A stretch of DNA of 7,091 bases, from positions 1 to 7,091 of the forward strand of contig JAUVDD010000084.1 in the NCBI GenBank assembly GCA_030595525.1. Direction: 5' to 3'. The DNA comes from Puniceicoccales bacterium (GTDB taxonomy: Bacteria > Verrucomicrobiota > Verrucomicrobiia > Opitutales > Oceanipulchritudinaceae). Positions within the stretch are counted from its first letter, which is position 1. Each line of letters begins with the position of its first letter. Below the pieces are notes generated by a model that saw only the letters and a program-made list of their open reading frames with translations, was not told where the DNA came from and did no database searches. Below are positions 1 to 7,091 of the stretch, one piece after another. Position numbers and translations under genes: made by a program.

Positions 1-1959
1 AAACAGCGGAGCAGTGACCTGACAGATAGTGGGCGTAATTTGCTCCATCCCGACGATCCTGATGCATTCATGCTTCCCGATCTGCCGACGCGCTACATGG
101 AAATCGACAATCAAGAAGGTGTTGATGACAAGGCCAAGGCAAAGCTGAAGGCGGAAGCCCAGTCAGGGTTTGAAAAGACCAGTGAAGAAATTCATGTTCT
201 TAGCCAGTTGCTCCGGGCCTACAGTCTGTACGAGCGGGACGTCGAGTATGTGGTTCAGGATGGCAAAGTAATGATTGTCGATGAAAACACGGGTCGTGTG
301 ATGCCCGGACGTCGTTGGTCAGACGGGTTGCACCAGTCAGTGGAAGCCAAGGAAGGAGTCCAGATTGAGAAGGAGTCCAAAACCTATGCAACCATCACCT
401 TGCAGAACTATTTCCGTCTGTACGAAAAGCTTTCCGGAATGACCGGTACCGCTGAGACGGAAGCGAATGAGTTTAAGGATATTTATAAAATGGATGTGAT
501 GGTTATTCCGACCAATCGTCCGAATGTCCGCCTTGATGAGAACGATATCATTTTCAAAACCCGTCGGGAAAAGTACAACGCGGTCATAGCTGAGATTGAA
601 GATGCACACAAGAGGGGCCAGCCCTGTCTGGTGGGTACGGTCTCTGTGGATTCTTCAGAATTGCTCAGCAGAATGCTGCGACGGGCCAAGATTCCTCACA
701 GCGTGTTGAATGCAAAGTTCCATGCCCAGGAAGCTGAGATTGTCGCCCGTGCCGGATTTCGTGGTTCCGTAACGATCGCCACCAATATGGCTGGTCGCGG
801 TACCGATATCAAACTCGGTCAGGGAATTGATGATGAAGGCGGCCTGTATGTTCTGGGGACCGAGCGCCACACTTCGAGACGTATTGATCGACAGTTGCGT
901 GGTCGTTGTGCCCGTCAGGGTGACCCCGGTAAAAGCCGGTTTTTCCTGTCCCTCGAAGACGAATTGATGCGTTTGTACAGCCAGGGCAGTGCAGGCAAGT
1001 TGCTGGAGAGTTCGTTTGAAGAAGGACAACCTCTGGAGCACCGTTGGTTGAATACCATGATCGAACGGGCACAGAAAACGGTTGAGCAGCATCACTACTC
1101 GATACGTAAGCGATTGCTGCAATATGATGATGTTGGCTCCAAACAGCGTGAAGTGATCTACGGATTGCGTCACGATGCCATCCACAGCGAGGTACCCAAG
1201 GAGTTGGTTTTTGAACTGATCCTGGAGGAGCTCGAAGAACGCGCCACCGAGTTTGGATTGATCGACAGTAAACATGGTTCGGACGAAGATTCTGTTAAGG
1301 AGACCGTCACCTGGGCAATGCAGACTTTCCCGATTCGGTTGACGGTCAAATCATTGCAGGATCAGGATGGTGATACTGTTATCGAGAAGATTCTATCGGA
1401 GGTCAGGGAAGCTTATAAGGTCAAGGAGGTCGCTGAGGATCCCGAGGCTTTGCAGCGTCTTGAGCGTGTTGTGCTGGTTAGCAACATTGATCGGCATTAC
1501 CAGAATCATCTGACTGAGATGGAAGACTTGCGCCAAAGTGTGGGGCTGCGCGGTTATGGCCAGAAGGATCCGTTGGTGGAGTACAAGAATGAAGCGTATA
1601 CATATTTTAATGATATGATGAATACGGTGAGGTCGGACATCTGCTCGGGTATATTCAGAAGTGTGACCAATGCCCGTGCCTTTGAATCGGTGGTTGCCCG
1701 GCTGCGTCAGCAAGCACGGGAAATGGGACCATCTGATCCGGATGGAGACCAAGGACCCATGGGAGGCGCTCCCAAACCTGGAGGCGGAAAGAACGTCCAG
1801 TTGCCGAAGGTAAAGCGGGCACCAGTCCAGATTGCCCATGAACCGGGACGGAATGTAGTTGTGACAATTCAACGTGGCCCTGAAAAACAGGAATTGAAGT
1901 GGAAAAAAGCGGAACGATTGGTAAAGGAAGAAGGCTGGCAGCTAGTGGGCAAGGCCTGA
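1..1959 (+). CDS. secA: Protein translocase motor ATPase SecA (5' partial)
   Basis: SecA is the cytosolic ATPase that pushes preproteins through SecYEG. The frame is open to base 1 and shows 652 residues; about the first 300 (Walker A half of NBD1 and part of the preprotein cross-linking domain) lie outside the window, so no start is visible. Seen, in window residues: the end of the cross-linking domain with an extra segment (about 14-55) relative to E. coli, then the RRWSDGLHQ region; GMTGTA (146-151); helicase motif V NMAGRGTD (262-269); motif VI QLRGRCARQGD (298-308); the scaffold/wing region with LLQYDDV; and LRGYGQKDP (516-524) of the scaffold helices. A glycine/proline-rich linker (about 575-600) leads to a basic tail ending at residue 652. 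The tail lacks the usual CxCxSG...CH zinc motif. The last 61 bp overlap lnt. Identity is essentially certain; the gene is intact as far as seen. Confidence 0.98.
   Translation, partial: KQRSSDLTDSGRNLLHPDDPDAFMLPDLPTRYMEIDNQEGVDDKAKAKLKAEAQSGFEKTSEEIHVLSQLLRAYSLYERDVEYVVQDGKVMIVDENTGRVMPGRRWSDGLHQSVEAKEGVQIEKESKTYATITLQNYFRLYEKLSGMTGTAETEANEFKDIYKMDVMVIPTNRPNVRLDENDIIFKTRREKYNAVIAEIEDAHKRGQPCLVGTVSVDSSELLSRMLRRAKIPHSVLNAKFHAQEAEIVARAGFRGSVTIATNMAGRGTDIKLGQGIDDEGGLYVLGTERHTSRRIDRQLRGRCARQGDPGKSRFFLSLEDELMRLYSQGSAGKLLESSFEEGQPLEHRWLNTMIERAQKTVEQHHYSIRKRLLQYDDVGSKQREVIYGLRHDAIHSEVPKELVFELILEELEERATEFGLIDSKHGSDEDSVKETVTWAMQTFPIRLTVKSLQDQDGDTVIEKILSEVREAYKVKEVAEDPEALQRLERVVLVSNIDRHYQNHLTEMEDLRQSVGLRGYGQKDPLVEYKNEAYTYFNDMMNTVRSDICSGIFRSVTNARAFESVVARLRQQAREMGPSDPDGDQGPMGGAPKPGGGKNVQLPKVKRAPVQIAHEPGRNVVVTIQRGPEKQELKWKKAERLVKEEGWQLVGKA
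1889..1892 (+). promoter_or_regulatory. Likely ribosome binding site of lnt (AGGA)
   Basis: An AGGA sits six bases before the GTG at 1899, inside the secA reading frame. It supports GTG 1899 as the lnt start and suggests translation coupled to secA. A stronger purine run, AAGGAAGAAGG at 1924-1934, lies further down, but no ATG, GTG or TTG in the lnt frame follows it at a good distance; the nearest in-frame candidates are CTG 1956, overlapping the secA stop, and TTG 1965. Confidence 0.4.
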
Positions 1960-3581
1960 TAGCCTTGCTTGCCAGTGGACTCTTTTTCACTCTTGCATTT
2001 CCGCCATTCAATTTCCCGGAAATGGCGTGGGTGTTTGCCATTCCTGTATTGCTATGGGCGTTGTTTGGACGACCCTGCAAAAGAGAAGGGTTATCCGTTT
2101 TCATTTCCGGATGGATCGCCTGGATCATACTCATGTCCTGGCTGCGAAATTGCACCGATTCACTGGAGATACCGTTTAGTGGGGCATTGGGATGGTTGCT
2201 GGCAGCAGCTTTGGCACTGATATTGTCCTTGTTTTGGTCAAGTTGGGTTTATCTTTCCTTGTTGATCGTCCGGTTTGTAAAGGAGAGATCTATTCATTAT
2301 AGATTATTCGCCATGATCGGCATGGCCGCATTATGGGTGATCCTTGAATGGACTCGAGGCGTTATCTTTACGGGGCTCCCATGGTTACCCCTTTCGGTGA
2401 GTCAATGGGATAGACCTTTGCTGTTGCAGGTGGCTTCCCTGACGGGAGGTTACGGAATCTCGTTTGTCCTGATTCTCGTGAATTTCGGTTTCGCGTTTTA
2501 CATTCACATTCTATGGACGAATCGTCGCAAGAGTTGGATCAAGCGGCTTTCCTTCGAGTTTTATTTGGCGATAGCGATGCTGCTCTGCGCTATCGGAATC
2601 GGAATGAACACGGCAGGCTTGAATCAGAGGGGAAGAACCACTGGTCCAAAACTGGGCTTTGTCCAACCGAATGCCGGTGCCCTGGCAAAATGGGATTCTG
2701 CGAAAGTCCGGGAAAATCTGGAAACCTTGGCAGATCTTTCGACCTATACCAGCTATCTTGGAGCGGAGTTGATATTGTGGCCTGAGGCCCCTACGCCGCT
2801 TCCCCTGAAGGGGAATACATCCATGAAACAGTGGGTGGACAATCTTTCAGCCCAGTTGGATTTACCGATTCTGGCGGGCAACGTCGCACGTGAAGGTGCG
2901 TCAACTGATGAAAACCGAAAGTGGTACAACGCTGTCTTCCATGTTGATCCGGAGAAAGGGACTGATGTTGAAAACTATTACTCGAAGAGGCATCTTGTGC
3001 CGTTCGGTGAGTATGTTCCTTTTGCCAAGTATCTTCCTTTCGTGAAGAAATTTGTTCCAATTGAGGCTGCGTTTTTCGAAGGAACCGAGGCGACCCTTTT
3101 GGAACTGAAGAACGTGGATGGAAAGTTCTCAAAAGTGGGAAATCTTATCTGCTTTGAAGATATCTTCCCGAAATTAGCACGGGAGAATGTCCTTGCCGGA
3201 GCGGATTGGCATTTTGTGGCAACAAACAACACCTGGTTTGGGGAAGAGGCTGGAGCATGGCAGCATGCGGCTCACTCTGTACTTCGGGCAGTCGAGACGC
3301 GACGTCCGGTTGTTCGTTGTGGCAACGCAGGATGGAGTGGCTGGATTGATGAGTATGGACACATCCGGCATACGGTCTTGGACAATACCGGATCAATTTA
3401 TTTTCAGGGAGTTGAAGCGGTAGACTTTTATTGCAGCAACTGGTGGGCGAACCGGATTTCCTTCTATGTGCAACACGGAGATTGGTTTGTTCTCCTTTGT
3501 GCAGGCATGTTCGGAGTGGCCTTTTTCGGAGGCCGTTTCTACAGAATACTATCCAGGGAAAATCAGGTACCGCTTTCCTGA
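1899..3581 (+). CDS. lnt: Apolipoprotein N-acyltransferase (Lnt)
   Basis: Lnt adds the third acyl chain to the N-terminal cysteine of diacylated apolipoproteins on the periplasmic side of the inner membrane. It is 560 residues, slightly longer than E. coli Lnt (512). Seen: several hydrophobic segments in the first half (about 19-37, 42-57, 65-82, 95-125, 136-150, 182-206, 219-236), then a nitrilase/CN-hydrolase domain (about 250-510), then a last membrane segment (about 527-545). The catalytic triad can be placed by motif: E296 in LILWPEA, K363 in YSKRHLVPFGE, C418 in LICFED; E371 and the NNTWFGEEAGAWQH segment (443-456) are also family hallmarks. The EWTRGVIFTGLPW loop (150-162) matches the conserved membrane-side loop. 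The GTG start overlaps secA by 61 bp in another frame, so the genes are probably co-transcribed. The 3' end overlaps prc on the other strand by 19 bp. No key residue is missing. The exact start is less sure than the identity. Confidence 0.96.
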   Translation: MEKSGTIGKGRRLAASGQGLIALLASGLFFTLAFPPFNFPEMAWVFAIPVLLWALFGRPCKREGLSVFISGWIAWIILMSWLRNCTDSLEIPFSGALGWLLAAALALILSLFWSSWVYLSLLIVRFVKERSIHYRLFAMIGMAALWVILEWTRGVIFTGLPWLPLSVSQWDRPLLLQVASLTGGYGISFVLILVNFGFAFYIHILWTNRRKSWIKRLSFEFYLAIAMLLCAIGIGMNTAGLNQRGRTTGPKLGFVQPNAGALAKWDSAKVRENLETLADLSTYTSYLGAELILWPEAPTPLPLKGNTSMKQWVDNLSAQLDLPILAGNVAREGASTDENRKWYNAVFHVDPEKGTDVENYYSKRHLVPFGEYVPFAKYLPFVKKFVPIEAAFFEGTEATLLELKNVDGKFSKVGNLICFEDIFPKLARENVLAGADWHFVATNNTWFGEEAGAWQHAAHSVLRAVETRRPVVRCGNAGWSGWIDEYGHIRHTVLDNTGSIYFQGVEAVDFYCSNWWANRISFYVQHGDWFVLLCAGMFGVAFFGGRFYRILSRENQVPLS

Positions 3582-6085
3582 GGATTGCTCAGGTCAATCG
3601 CGATATTTGGCGGTGGCATTGGTGATTGGAAGTCGATCCAGTCACGGACAACCCGTAGACTTTCCCTTAAAGGAATATCCAGTTTGGGTCTTTCCAGTAG
3701 GATATCTGGATCAATCTCAACCAGTTTGTTGAATAGAGCTGGCATGGCAGACAGCATGGTTTCCTCGTCAATCGATTCCCCGATTACAGCCTTGAATGGC
3801 TCCATTACATTGAAGGCAGCTCCGCGATCCTTGTTCTTTAATCTTGTCAGGATCTCAGTTGCCTCATCGACAGAAATTTCCTGTCCGGATGCCTCATTCA
3901 GCACCACAGCTATATCTTCCACATTTTCGAGAGCCTTTTCGTAATCAAAGTACTCCACCCAAATTTCATGGATCTTATCCTCCGTATCGGCCTGATAATA
4001 AAAGACTTTCTGGTAGAATTTATTGATTCGTGATTCCCCGTTCGGCAGGGGTGTGGAAGCAAGTTTAGCCTGATGAGACTTTTCCTTTTCCTTGGTCAAT
4101 TCAAGCTTCACTGATTCCACGGCATAAGTTAGCTCGCTGCTAAGTTCGTCTCTTTCGTCTTCGAACAAGTCGCTCATGTCTTCGACAACGTCTTTATCTA
4201 CGCGACGGATTTCCAGATTCAGGGAAACTGACTTCATGTCATGGCGTTCCTTGTACCAGGCGATGCTCTTGTTCAGGTAATCAAATTCCTCGAGTTGATC
4301 CTGACGTTCCGAAGATCTCTCGTTCAGTTGTTCCAGAAGCGAGTTACTTACTGCAGCAAACTCCGAGTTCTCGTGTTCCGGTAACTGGTAGACAATTGGT
4401 GCGATGTGATCCCATGTGAGGGCATTATCGAGATCAGCCTCACCATCCAGAATGAACATGCGTGCGGATGGGAGAGAAATATCAGAAAGAACACCGCGAT
4501 TCTGAGTGGAATCGCCATTAGGCAAATAAAATTGCTGAATAGTGATCTTAACCGTTCCGACTTCCAATGAGGAAGAGAAGGGGATACTGCGCATGGTACT
4601 GCGTAGATCGATTGGGGCCTGAACGGTTCCTTTTCCGTGGGTTGCTTCATCACCGACAATGATGGCCCTGCCCAAACTCTGCAGTGCACCCGCGACTATT
4701 TCACTTGCCGAAGCACTGGAACGTGACACGAGGACCACGAGAGGACCATCCCATGCGACACTGTTGTTGCGATCCCAATCCTCTTCGATTTCACCGTCAA
4801 AGCTGCGTTTCATTACGACCGGACCTTTGGTGATGAATAGACCTGTCAGTTTGACTGCTTCATCCAGTCGACCACCGCCGTTGTTGCGCAGATCAAGCAC
4901 CAAACCGTTGATATCCTCTGCTTTCAATTTGTTGATGAGTTCCTCAACATCACGGGAAGTGCTGAGATTACCTTCTCCAAATGCACCTTCCCCGTAAAAT
5001 GATGGTAGGTCGATCACGCCGATTTTTTGGATCTCTCCACTAGCGCTCGGGATTTCGAATAAGTCTGCATTTGCTAAATTAGCTGTGAGTTCCACTTTCT
5101 CCCTCTGGAGGGTGATGATTTTACGCTTGGCGGATTGAGCAGGTATGACTGTCAATCTCACTTCGGTTCCTACTTCTCCGCGAATCTGCTGAACGATTTT
5201 ACGAAGCTTCATTCCGATCACATCGACGGGTTCGGTATCTCCTTGAGCAACTGCAACAATCTTGTCCCCCGGGTGAAGGCTACCGGTCATTTCTGCGGGG
5301 CCGCCCGGAATTAAACGCTCAATAACACAGTATCCATCGACATCCCTCAGTTGTGCGCCGATGCCAACTAATGCATTGCTGATCTGGATATCAAACTCCT
5401 GCGCCGAGTCCCATGAGAAGAAGTTACTGTGAGGATCATAGAGCTGGGCGAGTGAGGTCAGGAAAGTTTCCTGGACGTTGTGGATCTCGATCTCATTAAC
5501 GAACTTTTCCGTCCGCTCGTATCGCTTGATAATTTTCTCAAGAGCCCTTTCCATTGGCTCATCCTCGAGAAGTTCCATGATCAATTCGTTGGTCAGGCGT
5601 TTGTCCCAGAGCTCGTCTGCTTTTCCGGAAGTTGCCGACCATTCGGCTTCATCCCGGTCGGACAAATATAATCTTTCGGAATCCAGAATAAAGGGTTCTG
5701 TAAGACGGTTCTTAACCCATTCCAGTCGGCCTTCCACTCGCTCTTTATAGATATTGAAAACCTCAAAAGCGGGATACAAGTCCCCGACATACAAGTAGGA
5801 TGGTTTCAGCGTGCCAGAGAAACGCTCTACTAAAAAGTCCACATCTTCCTGCAGGAAAAAGATCCGTGAGCCATCCAAATCGTCGATGTACTGTTCGAGT
5901 AATTCTTTCGAATCGATGTCAGCGAAACTCTTCTGTTTATAGTGATAGCGTTGGATCAAATCTATCGCATAAACAGTCTCCTTTTTTAGGCGGTCTCGTT
6001 CTCGTTTGTCGAGTACTATTGGGTCTGAAAAGAGGGATGTGCCTGTCAAGGCAATGAGCAGGCTGAGAGCAATAACACGTATCAT
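3563..6085 (-). CDS. prc: Tail-specific (C-terminal processing) periplasmic protease Prc, family S41A
   Basis: Prc/Tsp is a serine-lysine endopeptidase that cuts periplasmic proteins after recognising nonpolar C termini. This copy has 840 residues against 682 in E. coli. Seen: a signal peptide (1 to about 20; hydrophobic core VIALSLLIALTG) that supports the ATG at 6085; an N-terminal helical domain (about 25-230); a PDZ domain (about 235-316, with PGGPAEMTGSLHPGDKI); the S41 core (about 352-540) with DLRNNGGG (398-405), SASASE (457-462) and THGKGTVQ (482-489). By comparison with E. coli S452/K477, the catalytic pair is most likely S459 and K485. DNALTWDHI (553-561) opens the C-terminal DUF3340-type region, followed from about residue 735 by an extra, probably helical segment. 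No clear Shine-Dalgarno sequence precedes the start. The 3' end overlaps lnt in antisense. The natural substrates cannot be told from the sequence. Confidence 0.96.
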   Translation of the reverse strand: MIRVIALSLLIALTGTSLFSDPIVLDKRERDRLKKETVYAIDLIQRYHYKQKSFADIDSKELLEQYIDDLDGSRIFFLQEDVDFLVERFSGTLKPSYLYVGDLYPAFEVFNIYKERVEGRLEWVKNRLTEPFILDSERLYLSDRDEAEWSATSGKADELWDKRLTNELIMELLEDEPMERALEKIIKRYERTEKFVNEIEIHNVQETFLTSLAQLYDPHSNFFSWDSAQEFDIQISNALVGIGAQLRDVDGYCVIERLIPGGPAEMTGSLHPGDKIVAVAQGDTEPVDVIGMKLRKIVQQIRGEVGTEVRLTVIPAQSAKRKIITLQREKVELTANLANADLFEIPSASGEIQKIGVIDLPSFYGEGAFGEGNLSTSRDVEELINKLKAEDINGLVLDLRNNGGGRLDEAVKLTGLFITKGPVVMKRSFDGEIEEDWDRNNSVAWDGPLVVLVSRSSASASEIVAGALQSLGRAIIVGDEATHGKGTVQAPIDLRSTMRSIPFSSSLEVGTVKITIQQFYLPNGDSTQNRGVLSDISLPSARMFILDGEADLDNALTWDHIAPIVYQLPEHENSEFAAVSNSLLEQLNERSSERQDQLEEFDYLNKSIAWYKERHDMKSVSLNLEIRRVDKDVVEDMSDLFEDERDELSSELTYAVESVKLELTKEKEKSHQAKLASTPLPNGESRINKFYQKVFYYQADTEDKIHEIWVEYFDYEKALENVEDIAVVLNEASGQEISVDEATEILTRLKNKDRGAAFNVMEPFKAVIGESIDEETMLSAMPALFNKLVEIDPDILLERPKLDIPLRESLRVVRDWIDFQSPMPPPNIAIDLSNPQESGT

Positions 6086-6263
6086 ATTGTTTAAAACTAA
6101 GATGAGAAGCCTTTGTAATGCAAGCGATTAGCTTAATTCGTTTGGTAATGATTGCAATGACCGGCTTCAATCCGAAGGTGGAATGATACCGGCAACAGCG
6201 ATAGTAGTTGGATTGGACCCAAGCATCCCCAATTTGTTCAGGAATTCACTACCAAATGTTCAA
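6086..6263. other. Intergenic region between the helicase gene and prc
   Basis: This 178-bp gap lies upstream of prc and downstream of the helicase gene, both on the minus strand. It must hold the prc promoter unless the two are co-transcribed. The minus strand has loose promoter-like hexamers (for example TTGCAA followed 16 bases later by TAAGCT), but none is near consensus. There is no GC-rich stem with a T-run to mark a terminator for the helicase gene. No convincing small gene is present. Confidence 0.6.
6112..6157. repeat. Imperfect direct repeat upstream of prc
   Basis: On the plus strand, TTTGTAATGCAA (6112-6123) and TTTGGTAATGATTGCAA (6141-6157) are the same string apart from short insertions (an extra G, and ATT). 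They start 29 bases apart and lie 27-72 bases upstream of the prc start. They could be a pair of regulator sites or chance similarity in AT-rich DNA. Confidence 0.25.
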
Positions 6264-7091
6264 CTATCTGGAATTTAGCCATTTTTTGGCAAATTCCTCA
6301 TCTGTGATGATATTATCGACCGGCTGAAGGTAGGAAGGAAGCAAATCCCGATATTCTGGTTGCATGAATCGTTTACCGTGCAAAAGGACTTTTGCGGAAT
6401 GATCGGGCGCCCGGACCAGCCTTCCTAATGCCTGGCTGATTTTGCGCAATCCCGGGATCAGATAAACCGACCTGAATGCTGCCTGTGAACCACCAGGAAC
6501 TGTTCTCTCACGTTCGCGCTGAAGGCTGTTCACCTCGGGTAAGGCAGGGCTGACAACTATGGCTTGATGTACCTTTCCTCCCAGGGCATCGATGCCTTCG
6601 CTAAATCGACTGCCGAGAACTAGCAGCAGGATATCCTGAAATATCAGGGCCGATTCCAGGAATTCTGTTTGCTCCTCAAGCGGCAGGTCACGGGGTTGCA
6701 AAACCGTACGTAGCAAGGGACGCGTAAACTGTAATCGCTCCATAACCGTTTCGGCGTAACGGTAGCTCGGAAAGAAGGCTATGGTACAACCCTTGGCGCA
6801 TTCGGCACTTTCTGCGATGGTGTCAGCAGTCTTTGAAATGTAGCTATCTCTTCTTCGATACCGCGTATCGACCCGTGCATCGACCATCACCTCAAAGCAA
6901 CCCTCCAACCAGGGAGCTGTTCCAGAGATTTTCGCCACCTCCGGATGCCTGAAGTGATCGGTTTCCTTGATGGAACCATCCGTCAGTCCGATGTTTGTAA
7001 TGAAATTCTCCCATGGTTGAATGGTTGCGGACATGAGAACTGTCTGGAAGAAGGACTCCAATTGTGGAGCGATTACTGAAGAGGCATCCAG
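6264..7091 (-). CDS. DinG/XPD (Rad3)-type ATP-dependent DNA helicase, C-terminal part (5' partial)
   Basis: The frame is open to the window edge, so 275 residues are visible and the N-terminal part (Walker A, DEAH box and any iron-sulfur cysteines) lies outside. Seen: motif III SAT (visible residues 21-23) preceded by an APQLESFFQTVLM context typical of this family; a motif IV-like segment, IAFFPSYRYAETVMERL (about 104-120); motif V SRFSEGID (161-168); and motif VI QALGRLVR (220-227), followed by KVLLHGKRF where relatives usually have an acidic residue before the RF/RR. Together these define the HELICc2 domain of XPD, DinG and related 5'-3' helicases. A Leu codon (TTG) at 7061 is internal, because the family context continues upstream of it. 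The stop is TAG at 6264-6266. Which subfamily it belongs to, and so whether it acts in repair, R-loop removal or defence, cannot be decided from this half. Confidence 0.88.
   Translation of the reverse strand: MDASSVIAPQLESFFQTVLMSATIQPWENFITNIGLTDGSIKETDHFRHPEVAKISGTAPWLEGCFEVMVDARVDTRYRRRDSYISKTADTIAESAECAKGCTIAFFPSYRYAETVMERLQFTRPLLRTVLQPRDLPLEEQTEFLESALIFQDILLLVLGSRFSEGIDALGGKVHQAIVVSPALPEVNSLQRERERTVPGGSQAAFRSVYLIPGLRKISQALGRLVRAPDHSAKVLLHGKRFMQPEYRDLLPSYLQPVDNIITDEEFAKKWLNSR

Noticed and set aside
655..1275. Long open frame antisense to secA (206 codons, minus strand)
   Set aside because: It lies wholly inside the conserved secA motor region, has no recognisable motif, and is explained by the codon use of the sense gene.
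1655..2155. Minus-strand open frame across the secA/lnt junction
   Set aside because: Both sense frames are well supported here, and the antisense translation looks like no known protein.
3518..3536. GGCC...GGCC hairpin-like sequence near the end of lnt as a terminator
   Set aside because: The stem is only four pairs and is inside the coding region with no following T-run.
3585..3944. Plus-strand open frame after lnt, serine-rich translation
   Set aside because: It is the antisense shadow of the prc 3' end; low-complexity serine runs are typical of such shadows.
5937..6170. Minus-strand open frame overlapping the prc start and upstream gap
   Set aside because: It runs in another frame through the prc signal-peptide region, has no family features, and its start lacks a ribosome binding site.
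6211..6229. GGATTGGACCCAAGCATCC as a terminator hairpin for the helicase gene
   Set aside because: Pairing is interrupted, the central TTGG/CCAA loop would be only two bases, and no T-run follows on the minus strand.
6229..6262. CCAATTTGTTCA and CCAAATGTTCA as a repeat pair just after the helicase stop
   Set aside because: They are short, AT-rich and imperfect, with no context that suggests a site; chance is the simpler explanation.
1..7091. Mobile element, CRISPR array, tRNA/rRNA or defence island
   Set aside because: No terminal repeats, transposase or integrase motifs, regular spacer repeats or RNA gene signatures were seen; nearly all bases are in four recognisable genes.

Overview
The window holds housekeeping genes of a Gram-negative-type (diderm) bacterium. 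The best guess at lineage is Verrucomicrobiota, probably class Opitutae. This rests on recognising the SecA and Prc sequence style (an inserted segment in SecA of a kind shared with PVC/Bacteroidetes proteins, and a long Prc), not on any search. Presence of Lnt, which makes triacylated lipoproteins, and of a periplasmic Prc protease fits a cell with an outer membrane.

Layout. Bases 1-1959 (+) encode the C-terminal 652 residues of the SecA translocase motor, cut at its 5' side by the window edge. Bases 1899-3581 (+) encode a full-length apolipoprotein N-acyltransferase (Lnt), starting at a GTG inside secA, so 61 bp are read in two frames. Bases 3563-6085 (-) encode a complete, long tail-specific protease (Prc/Tsp, S41A) with a signal peptide; it converges on lnt and the two 3' ends overlap by 19 bp. 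Bases 6086-6263 are the only clear intergenic gap; it contains short imperfect repeats but no convincing promoter or terminator. Bases 6264-7091 (-) encode the C-terminal helicase domain of a DinG/XPD (Rad3)-type superfamily 2 DNA helicase, cut at its 5' side by the window edge.

How the genes relate. SecA drives export of preproteins, including prolipoproteins and Prc itself. Lnt finishes lipoprotein maturation in the inner membrane. Prc degrades or trims periplasmic proteins. The first two look co-transcribed and translationally coupled. Prc and the helicase lie on the opposite strand and need not be functionally linked to them. Coding density is about 97 percent.

I found no mobile element, CRISPR array, RNA gene or phage gene, and no evidence of a new multi-gene system. 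The points most worth a second look are the SecA tail that lacks the usual cysteine zinc motif, the dual-coding secA/lnt junction, the antisense lnt/prc junction, and the extra C-terminal segment of Prc.
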